Positions 1-9,203 of a stretch of 64,000 nt of DNA are shown here, one piece after another; the stretch's first letter is position 1, and every line of letters starts with the position of its first letter. The stretch comes from Pararcticibacter amylolyticus (lineage in GTDB: Bacteria > Bacteroidota > Bacteroidia > Sphingobacteriales > Sphingobacteriaceae): the NCBI RefSeq assembly GCF_003130405.1, contig NZ_QEAS01000009.1:35213-99212 (forward strand), given 5' to 3'. Both the position numbers and the translations under genes were made by a program. Under the pieces are notes generated by a model that was given only the letters and a program-made list of their open reading frames with translations, had not been told where the DNA came from and did no database searches.

Positions 1-1
1 A

Positions 2-256
2 AACCCCTGGGCGAAAGTTTTCGATTCCCTGCTGTCCGAAGTTCCCCTGGTCGGGTTGTTTACCGGTTACTTGTTTCATCCCAGATATGCCGTTACAAAT
101 GCTCATGGAGCAGCTATTGCGTGCTTATCAAAAGAATCATCATTCTTCGGAAGAAAATTCAGAGTGGACAAACTGGCTGACATAGATTCGCGCGACGGCG
201 AGCGCATCCTGCTTGGATTGATGATGATGATCTTACTGGAGCGGCGGAGAGGATAA
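2..256 (+). CDS. Scramblase/LURP-one-related protein, C-terminal fragment
   Basis: The frame is open from base 2, so the start lies outside the window; about 84 codons remain before the TAA at 254-256. The visible part has hydrophobic residues, then FHPRYAVT, a Gly-containing turn, SFFGRKF, and ends LLMMILLERRRG. As I know the family, phospholipid scramblase-related (LURP-one-like) proteins of Bacteroidota have this order of an N-P-x-Y-like strand, a K-x-x-S-F-F-G-R-x-F strand and a terminal run of Leu/Met before ERRRG. A role in the envelope or as a tubby-like barrel is inferred from the family only. A TTG at 56 could be mistaken for a start, but coding similarity continues upstream of it. 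Confidence 0.55.
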   Translation, partial: NPWAKVFDSLLSEVPLVGLFTGYLFHPRYAVTNAHGAAIACLSKESSFFGRKFRVDKLADIDSRDGERILLGLMMMILLERRRG

Positions 257-294
257 AATTTCATTAAGCAATAGATCACCAAAGGGAAACTCAG

Positions 295-1215
295 TTAACG
301 AGAAGTAAACGACTGGCGAAACTGAACCGGCGACAAATTAGTTTTCGCTTTGAACAGTTTACTGAAAGACTGCGAGTGCTCGAAGCCTAACTCAAACGCA
401 ATCTCGCTGACTGAAAGACCGGTGACAGATAGTTTTTCTTTGGCCTTTGCAATCAGTTTCTCATGAATGTGCTGCTGTGTATTCAAGCCCGTGGTAATTT
501 TCAACAATGAACTCAGATAATCTGGAGACAGGTTTAGCTGTTCAGCTAAATAGTTTACCGTAGGAAGGCCTTGTCGATTCAAAGTGCCATTGAAGTGATT
601 ATCCAGCAGTTTTTCCAGCTTATCCACGACCTGATGATTCGCAATCCTGCGTGTCAGAAACTGCCGGTGGTAAAACCGGTCGGCATAGTTCAGCAACACC
701 TCTATCTGCGACGCGATGATCTGCTGACTGAACCGGTCAATATTAGCCCTGTATTCACGGCTGATATGCGCCACAACATCCAGCATGACAGCTTCCTCCT
801 GCTCTGATAAAAACAAAGCTTCCCTCGTAGAATAACCGAAGTACTCATAATTACTGATAGCTTTGGAGAGAGGGAGATTCCAGAAAAAGTCCGGATGGAT
901 CAGTAACATCCATCCGGACCTGTCTGGCGCATCCTGAGTGATTTCTATCCGGATCAATTGACCAGGCGCGATAAAAAACATCGTACCCCCGTCAAAATCA
1001 TAATACTGCTGACCATAGCGGAATTTGCCCCCCATGTTCTTTTTTAAGGCAATCATATAAAAATCAAAGCCCCAACTGACGGCCGTGATTTCTGAAGAAT
1101 GCCTGATTTCTCTGTAGTCGATCAAACTGACCAGCGGATGGGCGGGCTGAGACAGTCCCCGGGTCCTGTGATACTCGGTGATTGTTTTTACCCGCTGAAT
1201 TGGATTATTATTCAT
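295..1215 (-). CDS. AraC family transcriptional regulator
   Basis: 306 residues. The C-terminal 60 residues form the double helix-turn-helix of AraC/XylS proteins: SVSEIAFELGFEHSQSFSKLF is the second helix-turn-helix, followed by the typical LSPVQFRQSF end. The N-terminal 190 residues resemble the cupin-like sensor half of Bacteroidota AraC regulators, with an IAPGQ-type strand near residue 83. The ATG at 1215 starts MNNNPIQR. It lies about 110 bases downstream of the SDR gene on the same strand and is its likely regulator or co-transcribed partner; the ligand is unknown. Annotation as AraC is secure, the target is an inference. Confidence 0.9.
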   Translation of the reverse strand: MNNNPIQRVKTITEYHRTRGLSQPAHPLVSLIDYREIRHSSEITAVSWGFDFYMIALKKNMGGKFRYGQQYYDFDGGTMFFIAPGQLIRIEITQDAPDRSGWMLLIHPDFFWNLPLSKAISNYEYFGYSTREALFLSEQEEAVMLDVVAHISREYRANIDRFSQQIIASQIEVLLNYADRFYHRQFLTRRIANHQVVDKLEKLLDNHFNGTLNRQGLPTVNYLAEQLNLSPDYLSSLLKITTGLNTQQHIHEKLIAKAKEKLSVTGLSVSEIAFELGFEHSQSFSKLFKAKTNLSPVQFRQSFTSR

Positions 1216-1326
1216 ATTGCCGGCTTGTTACCCAGATGAATTGGATCTTTGCTGTTCATACAAATATACGCACGGAGCAATGCATTTGACAGCATATGGA
1301 TATCAATACCATATAGTGTTATAAGA

Positions 1327-2220
1327 TTAACTTTTAAAATAAACCGTTTCAATATCCCGGATAAGATCCGGACCCGCCGGCTGCCAACCCAATACCCGCT
1401 GTGTCTCTTCGCTGGAGGCCTGTACATCCATAGCCGCAAAGTGAGCGAAAGATCCAAAATGACGTGCTGCTTCTTCTTTAGTTTTACCGGTCACTGGAAT
1501 ATTCAATCCCCGGCCAATGGCAGCGGTAATTTCCTGAAAAGCAATCCCCTGCTCGGCTGACGCATGGTATCGGATACCTGCCGTAACCGCTTTTTCTAAG
1601 GCCAGCCGGTAAAGTCTGGCAGCATCCAGACGATGTACTGCGGGCCAGTAGTTTGGAGATTCATCCTGATAAACAGAAATCCCTTTCTGTCGTGCGATAC
1701 CGATAAGCATCGGGACAAAACCGTGATCGCCCTCTCCGTGTACGGTAGGGGCAAGACGCACTACCGATATATTCACACCCCGTGCTGCCACTGCGTCGGC
1801 TGCCTGTTCGGTTGCGATCCGCGGATTTGGCCCCGCAACTGCCTGATCGCTCTCGTAAACTACACGACCGCGGGGTAACAATCCCAAAGCAGAAGTTATT
1901 ACCATGGGCCGCCCGTCACCGGCAAATACGTCGCCGAAAGCTTCAATAATGCGGCGATCATTTTCGCAGCTTTCTTGAAGAACGGTAAAATCATCATGGT
2001 TAAAAGCTGTATGAACAAGCCCGTCAGCCTGCTCTGCTCCTTTGCGCAAGCTGTTCAAATCAGTCAAATCTCCGAAACAGGCCTCCGCTCCCAGTGCTTT
2101 AATAGCCTTTTCACCTTCTTTCGAGCGAACCAATCCTAAAACCTGATGGCCTGCATGCAATAATTCATTAACAAGGGCCGAACCGATAAACCCGGTAGCA
2201 CCAGTTACAAATACTTTCAT
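1327..2220 (-). CDS. SDR family NAD(P)-dependent oxidoreductase/epimerase
   Basis: 297 residues with an N-terminal Rossmann fold. The dinucleotide-binding motif G7-A-T-G-F-I-G13 directly follows strand MKVFVT, as in extended or atypical short-chain dehydrogenases. Downstream strands fit the fold (VVRLAPTVHGEG, HRLDAARLYRLAL). I do not see a clear canonical Y-x3-K catalytic pair, so this is best placed with atypical SDRs (NmrA/SDR_a4-like) that may act as reductases of small metabolites. Soluble, cytoplasmic. The AraC gene at 295-1215 follows on the same strand, suggesting a regulator plus detoxifying enzyme unit. Substrate cannot be read from sequence. Confidence 0.85.
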   Translation of the reverse strand: MKVFVTGATGFIGSALVNELLHAGHQVLGLVRSKEGEKAIKALGAEACFGDLTDLNSLRKGAEQADGLVHTAFNHDDFTVLQESCENDRRIIEAFGDVFAGDGRPMVITSALGLLPRGRVVYESDQAVAGPNPRIATEQAADAVAARGVNISVVRLAPTVHGEGDHGFVPMLIGIARQKGISVYQDESPNYWPAVHRLDAARLYRLALEKAVTAGIRYHASAEQGIAFQEITAAIGRGLNIPVTGKTKEEAARHFGSFAHFAAMDVQASSEETQRVLGWQPAGPDLIRDIETVYFKS

Positions 2221-2396
2221 AAAATACGATCGAATTAAATAAGCTGAATATTCATTTGTAAATCATCATGATATTCATGATTTCCTGTATTACAAAGATC
2301 TTATCAAGTTTTCTAAAGCTTGTAGCTAAAACCCTGATTGTTGTAGCTAATACCGTGCAGGATATACCCTGGTACGGGTTTATCCTGCAGATTACC

Positions 2397-3359
2397 TCAG
2401 CGATCCATGCTATATTGTTTGGGCTTCATTCCTGTATGTTCCCGAAACACCCTGGTAAAGTGGCTTAGGTTGGTAAAGCCCAGTTGGTACCCTACTTCAG
2501 AAACGGATAACTGTTCTTCTTTCAGCAGACGGGCAGCCTCTTTCATTCTGAACGTCTGATAATAACTGAAGATACTGTTGCCAAATATCTGTCTGAATAA
2601 ACGTTTAAGCTTAGTGGGGCTCATGCCAGCGTTAACGGCTAATGTATTGATCGACGGCGGGATTTCAAGATGTTCAAGAATCTGCTCCTTTACCTGATAA
2701 ATAACTTGTATATCAAGGCTATTTAAAGAATATACTTGTTTTTCCTGCCGCTTTTCCAGTTCCATTAATAACCGGCAAACGAGTTCCTCTGCTTTAATCC
2801 TCAGAAAGAACAATTTGAAAGTCCCGCTGGCCGATTCAGTCAGGATTTCGTTTGCAATTTTTTGTAAAGAAGGAAAAACCAGTTGTTCAAACAGCAGAGG
2901 CTGTGCGTTTTGTAATAAGCTATGCAAAACCGTGGATTCTGTCAAAGAATCAAACAGCCTGTTAAGATAGGCGGCGTCCACTTCTATATTTATAGTAGCC
3001 GTATTGGTATGGATGGCAATGATATCATCGGTATTCACACGACTGGTTCCTATCAAAACAGAAGGCGTCCCCGTTGACTGGCTCGCCACTGGTGGGGATA
3101 TTTTTTTAGGGAAGATATTCTGAAACTTAAAAAACAGGTATCTTCTGGCTGTATCCATATCAGGATTCTTTACCTCTAAATCCTTATTCAGCTCATAGTT
3201 GGAAATGAGCATCCGGATATGCTCACTAAAAACAAATCCGGCACAATAGCCAGTCCCAAAGCCTTCCGGTATCTCTAATCTCCGGTCGTTTATTTCTGTC
3301 CCTAACAGATTCGAAAGCGAATATAAAATTCCCGGAACTGTGCGATCGGCCTTCTCCAT
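2397..3359 (-). CDS. AraC family transcriptional regulator (PchR-like)
   Basis: 320 residues. The last 100 residues carry an AraC DNA-binding domain: NTLAVNAGMSPTKLKRLF is the first helix-turn-helix and VSEVGYQLGFTNLSHFTRVF the second, ending GMKPKQYSMDR. The order and wording match Bacteroidota PchR-type regulators. The N-terminal 200 residues are an uncharacterised sensor part. It is divergent from the MFS transporter at 3453, with 93 bases between the two start codons, so it probably controls that exporter. The 176 bases between it and the SDR gene contain no supported gene. Confidence 0.88.
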   Translation of the reverse strand: MEKADRTVPGILYSLSNLLGTEINDRRLEIPEGFGTGYCAGFVFSEHIRMLISNYELNKDLEVKNPDMDTARRYLFFKFQNIFPKKISPPVASQSTGTPSVLIGTSRVNTDDIIAIHTNTATINIEVDAAYLNRLFDSLTESTVLHSLLQNAQPLLFEQLVFPSLQKIANEILTESASGTFKLFFLRIKAEELVCRLLMELEKRQEKQVYSLNSLDIQVIYQVKEQILEHLEIPPSINTLAVNAGMSPTKLKRLFRQIFGNSIFSYYQTFRMKEAARLLKEEQLSVSEVGYQLGFTNLSHFTRVFREHTGMKPKQYSMDR

Positions 3360-3452
3360 AAAAGTCTTTCACGACTAATTTTCAGTCTAATCTAACTATT
3401 TTACTTTAAAAATGACAGGCAATTTTGCATCATCACTTAACAATAATAAAAC

Positions 3453-4685
3453 ATGTTACTCAAGTATAAAAAAACAACAGGAGATTCAACCGAAATAAAT
3501 CCTCATAAAAATTCATTGTGGATCATTATCGGAATTATCGCCCTTAACTCCATTGGAATGTCAGTAGTATTGCCACTTCTCCCCTTCCTGGTAGGCAAAT
3601 ATCTGGGTCCCGGCCAGGTTGTCGTAGGCATGAGTGCTCTCTTATCCGTATACGCAGGCTGTACCTTTTTTGCCGCACCGGTTCTGGGAGCATTAAGTGA
3701 CAGATATGGAAGGAAGCGTATCCTGATTATCAGTTTGTCGGGATCTGCCATTGGATATATCCTGTTTGCAGCAGGAGGTTCTCTATGGATGCTTTTTCTC
3801 GGGCGTATTATTGACGGACTTACAGCTGGAAATATCAGCACCTTGCTTGCCTGTATATCGGATAGTACTGAGTCAAAAGAACGCACGAAATGGTTTGGCT
3901 ATATGGGCGCTACCATGGGGATAGGAAAGATCGGCGGGCCAGCCCTGGGTGGGCTGCTGGGAAGTATCTCTATATCCCTGCCTTTCTATGTTACTTCGGC
4001 CTTCATATTGATCTCCGGATTAGCTGTATATTTCCTGCTTCCTGAGTCTTTGCCGCCTGAAAAGAGGATCAAACGACTGACTTTAGAAAGCGTCAACACC
4101 TTTTCTCATTTTAAAGATGTATTCATTCTGAAGAATGTCAGATTACTGCTTGTACCTGGTTTGTTTTTCTATGCAGGCATGGGTATTTTTCAGTTCAATT
4201 TTACTGTCTTTCTGAAAGATATTTATGAATGGGGACCGGAACCGGTTGGAATGTTGCTTACAGCAATTGGGGTGTGCGAAATAGTTACACGGGCATTGCT
4301 GCTCCCCCGCTTACTGAGACGTATGAATGAAAAAAGGATAGGAATAACCGGTCTGTTTAATCTTTGTATTGGCTTGGGCTTAATAGCGGCAAGCACAGGC
4401 ATTCATTCTATTGTTATGATCATACTTGCCATCCTGTTTATCATTTCCGGGGAAGGTTTATTTGAGACTTCTTACAATGGTAAACTATCGCAATCAGTCA
4501 GCGAGAGCGAACAGGGCAAGTTACAGGGTGTGAATCAAAGCCTGCAGTCGGCGAACAATGTGCTTATTCCGCTGGCTGCAGCTGCCATTTATGTCCACAG
4601 CCCGGGGATCTTATATGCAACAGCAGCATTGATTATATTTGTGGGAGTTATGATATACACATATAGTGCCGATACCAACAGGTAA
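3453..4685 (+). CDS. MFS transporter, drug:proton antiporter (TetA-like)
   Basis: 410 residues, about 12 hydrophobic segments. The loop between helices 2 and 3 has the MFS signature GALSDRYGRKR (residues 79-89). Segment 5 has GATMGIGKIGGPALGG, the antiporter-type motif C (G-x8-G-G-P-x2-G-G) of DHA1 exporters. Length and motifs fit tetracycline/multidrug efflux pumps of the TCR/Tet kind in the inner membrane. Divergently placed from an AraC regulator, a common arrangement for inducible efflux. The exported compound is not known; resistance to any named drug is not implied by sequence alone. Confidence 0.9.
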   Translation: MLLKYKKTTGDSTEINPHKNSLWIIIGIIALNSIGMSVVLPLLPFLVGKYLGPGQVVVGMSALLSVYAGCTFFAAPVLGALSDRYGRKRILIISLSGSAIGYILFAAGGSLWMLFLGRIIDGLTAGNISTLLACISDSTESKERTKWFGYMGATMGIGKIGGPALGGLLGSISISLPFYVTSAFILISGLAVYFLLPESLPPEKRIKRLTLESVNTFSHFKDVFILKNVRLLLVPGLFFYAGMGIFQFNFTVFLKDIYEWGPEPVGMLLTAIGVCEIVTRALLLPRLLRRMNEKRIGITGLFNLCIGLGLIAASTGIHSIVMIILAILFIISGEGLFETSYNGKLSQSVSESEQGKLQGVNQSLQSANNVLIPLAAAAIYVHSPGILYATAALIIFVGVMIYTYSADTNR

Positions 4686-4705
4686 ATGATGTGCCAATAA
4701 AACAG

Positions 4706-4748
4706 TGAAGGGAATAGATGCAAACCAATGGTCTGTCTATTCCCTTCA
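4706..4748. terminator. Hairpin between convergent genes
   Basis: A perfect 13-base-pair inverted repeat (TGAAGGGAATAGA with TCTATTCCCTTCA) with a 17-base loop sits between the MFS gene (ends 4685, plus) and the hydrolase gene (ends 4773, minus). On the minus strand the stem is followed by a short T-rich stretch (CTGTTTTATT), so it most likely ends the minus-strand transcript and may act in both directions. Confidence 0.6.
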
Positions 4749-4772
4749 GGATTATGCTATAAAAGTATAATC

Positions 4773-5681
4773 TTACGATCTGGCAAATTTCTCAAGCTCG
4801 GTGTTAAACTTATCCATCTCTTCCAGAAACAGAGCGTGTCCGCTGTTCTCAAATTTAACAATATAAGAGTTTTTAATGCCTTTATGTAATTGTTCGGCGA
4901 AAACAAAATCACACAGTTTATCTTTCGTACCATGAAATATCGCTACCGGAACTTTTATCCTGGCGAGTACCGGGCGCAGGTCTAAATCACGTAATGCGGT
5001 AATAGATTGCGTAGTAGCGTAAGGAGATGCATCGGCGTTGATACTGGCAAGCCAGTTTGATGCAGGAGCAGAAAGACTGGTCTCTGTAGCGCCGAAGCCC
5101 TTGCCAAAATCCTCTATTAGTTGTTGCCTGTTAGTTTTGGTGGTCTGAATCAACCCGGCTGCAGCCTCTTCTGAGATGCCGTAAGGATAATCTTTGCGTT
5201 GCTTCCACGATGGTGCCGCAGCTGCAAATAATGCAAGCTTACTGATATGAGCGCCGTTATATTTGGCCATGTAATGGGTAACTACTGCCCCACCCATCGA
5301 AAAACCACCCAACACTGCATTCTCTATTCCCAGTTTCTCCAGGACCACTTTGATGTCATCCGAGAAAACATCAAAGTCATACTTACCATAAGGTCTGTCG
5401 GATTTCCCGAAACCTCTTAACGATATGCCTATTACCCTAAAGCCTTTTTGAACCAGGTATTGGTACTGGTACTCATACATAGCGTTATTGAGCGGCCAGC
5501 CGTGAATAAGCACAATGGGCTGCCCTTCACCGAGGTCTATAACATGAAGTTTTACATTCTTTTCAACCTCAATATATTCGGCCCTTCCGGCTGAGGCGGG
5601 AGTTCTTTTTACCTGGGCAAAGATTAACTGGTTTAATGACAACGCGATTAGCAGACTGATTGTTGAGATGATTGTTTTCAT
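4773..5681 (-). CDS. Secreted alpha/beta hydrolase (chloroperoxidase/esterase-like)
   Basis: 302 residues from the ATG at 5681. This start is preferred over an upstream in-frame one because it begins a clean signal peptide (MKTIISTISLLIALS...FAQ). Catalytic features: oxyanion HGW at about residue 60, nucleophile in GGFSMGG (Ser about 128), an aspartate in HGTKDKLCD, and histidine in SGHALFLEE near the C-terminus. This is the layout of non-heme chloroperoxidase-type hydrolases. Export to the periplasm is unusual for that subfamily. An AraC gene lies 80 bases beyond the 5771 end of the upstream extension on the same strand. Substrate unknown. Confidence 0.88.
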   Translation of the reverse strand: MKTIISTISLLIALSLNQLIFAQVKRTPASAGRAEYIEVEKNVKLHVIDLGEGQPIVLIHGWPLNNAMYEYQYQYLVQKGFRVIGISLRGFGKSDRPYGKYDFDVFSDDIKVVLEKLGIENAVLGGFSMGGAVVTHYMAKYNGAHISKLALFAAAAPSWKQRKDYPYGISEEAAAGLIQTTKTNRQQLIEDFGKGFGATETSLSAPASNWLASINADASPYATTQSITALRDLDLRPVLARIKVPVAIFHGTKDKLCDFVFAEQLHKGIKNSYIVKFENSGHALFLEEMDKFNTELEKFARS

Positions 5682-5852
5682 TGTTTTAGTGTTTGGATTA
5701 TGATCTGTTTGTATTACTATTGGATTAACAATACAAAGGTGAGCAAAACCACATGCCCGGAGAATGGACAAAAGGAGGAGTGTCTTGCATATTTTTCCCG
5801 GCTTCAGAAAGTTGCGCCAGGTATGAGATAAAATCAGTTAACCTATCGTTTC

Positions 5853-6704
5853 CTAAACCAGGTATTTAGTCCGGAACCCTGACGGAGAGTCACCTGTCTT
5901 AATGAAAAATAAACGGCTGAAATAAGCAGGGTCATCATAACCCAACTCGTAGGCGATTTCCTTGGCCGTCATGGCTGTATGTACCAAAAGCCGCTTAGCT
6001 TCCAGAATAATCCGGTTTTTGATGACTTCATTTGGCTGCGGCAGATTCATCCGCTTAAATTTGTGCGTAAGCGTTTTAGGGGCAACCAGCATCAGATCAG
6101 CATAATCGGCAACGGTATGCTTTTGTTTATAATATGCCTCAACTAATTGCGTAAACCGGCGGAAGGACTCGGGGTCATTATTCTGGTCAGCAAGTACACC
6201 GTCCAGGTGCTGCTGTTTCCAAAGCCTCGTGGATTTAATGAGCAACTGCTTCAGATAAGTGCGAAGCATTTCTTCCTGTGACGAGTCTTTCAGTTTAAAT
6301 TCGCTTTCGATTTGTGTAAAAAGATAGTTGATGAAAGCCGCCTCCTGCTCAGGTACAGCAGTCATGGGCATATTGTGGATGTTATTATACAATAAACCGT
6401 CGCAGGCCACTTCTTCGTCGTGAATCTGGATGCAATAAAAATCACGATTATAGAATATAAAAGAGCCGGATTCGGCACATAGGTTTTCAATGCGAAGCAC
6501 CTGGTTTGGACTGACGAAGAAGAGAGCCGGCCCTTCTGTATGGTAAACGCTGAAGTCTACTTTTATCTTACACCCTTTTGGCAGATACATAATCTTAATA
6601 TACGACTTATAGGTGTCAGAATTTATCATCTCAAGGCTATCGTTACTGACTGGCATTAAACCTATAGTCTTCAGGCTGACGTCAAAGATATTGTTCATCA
6701 TCAA
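5853..6704 (-). CDS. AraC family transcriptional regulator
   Basis: 283 residues. C-terminal domain has YADLMLVAPKTLTHKFKR (first helix-turn-helix) and AKEIAYELGYDDPAYFSRLF (second), then TGDSPSGFRTKYL, the standard AraC ending. The N-terminal 170 residues form a cupin-like sensor with FVSPNQVLRIENL. Start MMMNNIFDV at 6704; the second or third ATG could also serve. The gene lies upstream of the secreted hydrolase on the same strand and could regulate it, an inference from position. Confidence 0.88.
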   Translation of the reverse strand: MMMNNIFDVSLKTIGLMPVSNDSLEMINSDTYKSYIKIMYLPKGCKIKVDFSVYHTEGPALFFVSPNQVLRIENLCAESGSFIFYNRDFYCIQIHDEEVACDGLLYNNIHNMPMTAVPEQEAAFINYLFTQIESEFKLKDSSQEEMLRTYLKQLLIKSTRLWKQQHLDGVLADQNNDPESFRRFTQLVEAYYKQKHTVADYADLMLVAPKTLTHKFKRMNLPQPNEVIKNRIILEAKRLLVHTAMTAKEIAYELGYDDPAYFSRLFFIKTGDSPSGFRTKYLV

Positions 6705-6758
6705 ACAGCTTTTTTGATTTCGTCGGTGATTTTCATAGTACTAAAATAATCAAATCTT

Positions 6759-7310
6759 TCAATGGATGTACTTCTTTGGCGGATAGACGAAGTTTTGCAT
6801 TCCGGCGGATAATACGCATTTTGCAATGCTCCTCAGCTCCTTACCGGCCTCGTTCTCCAAAAATTCTTCCAGCAAAGATTTTGACTCTTCGACCGGAAAC
6901 TGAACTAGCGCTGAAAGAACGAGGTATTTAATGTCAAAGTCCTCGTTCTCCAATAGATATTTAAACAATGGCAACAGCTCGGCTGAAGGGTAATGCGCGG
7001 CTATCAGAACGCTCCAGTAACGAACGCTATATTCATTGCTTAGTAATGCTTGTTTTAAGTGAGGGATCACATCTTCCGGCGGAAATTGCAAAATCACCTC
7101 TTCAACTAACTGATAAATACCTGATCCGTTAATGGATCCAAAGGAATTTAAAAACAGGGGTACACAGTTTTTATTCTTATTAGCAATAAAAAAACATCTG
7201 ACCTCATCGTATACGCCTGCCAGGTCTGAAGACAGGTATTCATCAACCGGCATCGGTTGATGACTTCTTAAGAAAGCAAGAGCTTCTTCCTCTGTTAAAT
7301 TTGTTGTCAT
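6759..7310 (-). CDS. HEAT-like repeat protein of unknown function
   Basis: 183 residues, no signal peptide. Residues 75-165 form alternating helices of the HEAT/Armadillo type: HLKQALLSNEYSVRYWSVL, then LLPLFKYLLENEDFDIKYLV, then SKSLLEEFLENEAGKELRSI, each about 33-36 residues apart. Such small HEAT proteins occur as scaffolds and, in Bacteroidota, as candidate immunity proteins near toxins; no toxin gene is visible here. It lies 54 bases upstream of an AraC gene on the same strand. I assign only the fold. Confidence 0.7.
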   Translation of the reverse strand: MTTNLTEEEALAFLRSHQPMPVDEYLSSDLAGVYDEVRCFFIANKNKNCVPLFLNSFGSINGSGIYQLVEEVILQFPPEDVIPHLKQALLSNEYSVRYWSVLIAAHYPSAELLPLFKYLLENEDFDIKYLVLSALVQFPVEESKSLLEEFLENEAGKELRSIAKCVLSAGMQNFVYPPKKYIH

Positions 7311-7614
7311 TTAAACACCCGGCTGTCAGCGACAAGAATTGAACAGTTTAAATTCTCATGTATTCAACGCAAACCGGAAAGGCTCTATCCAATTTTTGCA
7401 TTTTCTGCTGCAACAGCATTTCGGTGATAATGTAGTGATAAGAGTAATTGATCTGCTCAAAAAATGACGAATGAGAGTTTTGTATAGACAAACGAAACTT
7501 CATGACATTTTTATGACCGTAATTAGATAGAGTTGAAAGCCTGGTTAAAAGAAGCCGCCTCACACTTCAGTTGTGAGACGGCTTTCCCGGTATTAATGAA
7601 TAATCGCCGTCTTC
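7311..7614. other. Intergenic stretch with the locus 1 terminator
   Basis: 304 bases between susD of locus 1 and the HEAT-like gene. Apart from the terminator at 7547-7584 I see no supported gene; a 71-codon minus-strand frame here overlaps the terminator and lacks any recognisable motif. Confidence 0.6.
7547..7584 (-). terminator. Rho-independent terminator of locus 1
   Basis: On the minus strand, AAGCCGTCTCACA pairs with TGTGAGGCGGCTT (13 pairs, one U-G) around a 7-base loop, followed by CTTTT. It sits about 30 bases after the susD stop codon and is the clearest terminator for the sigma-FecR-SusC-SusD locus. Confidence 0.85.
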
Positions 7615-9186
7615 TTATTGATATCCGTTATTTTGAGTTAAAGACGGGTTGCGCTGTAATTCATCTAAAGATACCGGCCATACAAGATCCGTTTCCTTAA
7701 ATACAGCACCAGAACCATTAGTAGCTCCAATTAAGTTTTGATAGGTTACGGAGCCTTTGACGGTAGCAGAGATCACCGGGAATTTACCGGTACGGAGGCA
7801 GTCATCCCACATCTTGAATTCCAGCGGCAGTTCGCGGAGACGCTCCGTCCATACCTCTTCAACGAAGGCATTTGCGGTCATCCCCTGAAGCTCCGTTGTA
7901 AATTGAGCTATCGTTTTCCCGCTGGTGTTAGCACGGGCTTTGATCTGTGCCAGATAACCGGCAGCCTCAGAAGTTACAGAACCGGCAGATCTGACGGTGG
8001 CTTCGGCAGCGATCAGAAGTGCTTCTGCGTAGCGGTAAAAATTCCAGTCTTTGGTACCTCTTCCGCTGTTTAACAAGGCATCCTCGTCGTAGAAATACCA
8101 CACCCCGGCGACGTCAGAAGTCCATTTCCTCCCATTATTTGGATTAGTATATTCCCAATGAAAGAACTGGTTGGCCTGAATGCGCAGATCGTCAGCAGTA
8201 TACACATTCAGGAAGCGATTGGTAGGCCCGTATACTCTTTCAAAAATCGAGTAGGTGGTGAACACAGAGGTGGCAGAAGAACTAAACGCATAAGTAGGCC
8301 ACCAGCTGCTGTTGCTGATAGTGCCATCATACTCATAAGCATAAATAACCTCCGGAAGGTCATCTGTTTTCCGCAATTTATTGTAAGCGCTGCTCATAGC
8401 CAGGTCATCGTTCGGGGTAAGACTATGAGGTGAGTTCACCACAATCCTGGCGTAGGTTGCTGCATCTGCAAACTTTCCCTGCTGCAGGTACACGTTAGCC
8501 AGGGCCATTGCAGCTGCAAACTTTGTTATGCGATGGCCACTAGCTGCGAAGGTTACTGCAGGCAGTACCTCTGCAGCCTCCTTCAGATCTGCCTCCATTA
8601 AAGCATAAATCTCCGGAACGTCTGTACGCGGCAGATAGATATTTTCGAGACTTTCGTAAGGGGCTGTCGATAAGGGGACCGCACCAAACGTTTTTACCAG
8701 GTAGAAATAATTAAATGCCCTGAAAAATCGAGCTTCAGCCACAAGCCGCTTTTGCAGATTTGCGTCATTCATTGAAATCCGGGGAATATACTGAATAGCG
8801 CCATTAGCCACGTTGATCGCCTGGTAGCACTCGTTCCAGATGGTGTTCATGGTGTTCGACACGATACGGGTATTCTGCTGACGGGTAAGCTGCCGGGCGT
8901 ATAAGGTTACCAGCTCCTGCCCTTCGTAGGAGTTGGTAAAATATCCCGTCAGCATGGTATTGATGGAGGCCGTAGGACCAATGTAAGCACTGGGAGCCGA
9001 GGCATATCTTACCGGCGCTCCCATCCGGTACAGCGTATTGACGTTTTCCTGCGCCTGCGCTTCATTCTGATAATATACTCCTGATGTTACCTTGTTTCTG
9101 GGTTCCTCATCAAGAAATCCTTTGCAGGAACTTAGCGCTGTCATCCATCCAAGAATCAAAACAATTATTATATTTTTAGTTTTCAT
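7615..9186 (-). CDS. SusD/RagB family surface lipoprotein, locus 1
   Basis: 523 residues. Signal peptide with lipobox ALSSC, lipid-modified Cys at residue 21, then the SusD-typical FLDEEPRNKVT. The middle has ARFFRAFNYFYLVKTFGAVPL, the TPR-like helix present in nearly all SusD/RagB proteins, and the C-terminus has ELPLEFKMWDDCLRTGKFP, the usual R-E-L/F-E-x-x-W/D-L-x-R-W block. SusD proteins sit on the cell surface as a lid on SusC and bind oligosaccharides or peptides. It starts 17 bases after the susC stop codon, so the two are co-transcribed. No degradative enzyme follows; a terminator does. Confidence 0.95.
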   Translation of the reverse strand: MKTKNIIIVLILGWMTALSSCKGFLDEEPRNKVTSGVYYQNEAQAQENVNTLYRMGAPVRYASAPSAYIGPTASINTMLTGYFTNSYEGQELVTLYARQLTRQQNTRIVSNTMNTIWNECYQAINVANGAIQYIPRISMNDANLQKRLVAEARFFRAFNYFYLVKTFGAVPLSTAPYESLENIYLPRTDVPEIYALMEADLKEAAEVLPAVTFAASGHRITKFAAAMALANVYLQQGKFADAATYARIVVNSPHSLTPNDDLAMSSAYNKLRKTDDLPEVIYAYEYDGTISNSSWWPTYAFSSSATSVFTTYSIFERVYGPTNRFLNVYTADDLRIQANQFFHWEYTNPNNGRKWTSDVAGVWYFYDEDALLNSGRGTKDWNFYRYAEALLIAAEATVRSAGSVTSEAAGYLAQIKARANTSGKTIAQFTTELQGMTANAFVEEVWTERLRELPLEFKMWDDCLRTGKFPVISATVKGSVTYQNLIGATNGSGAVFKETDLVWPVSLDELQRNPSLTQNNGYQ

Positions 9187-9203
9187 AACCTGTCTCCGTT
9201 TGA

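Noticed and set aside
7348..7563. 71-codon minus-strand frame after susD
   Set aside because: It begins inside the terminator stem and shows no family feature.
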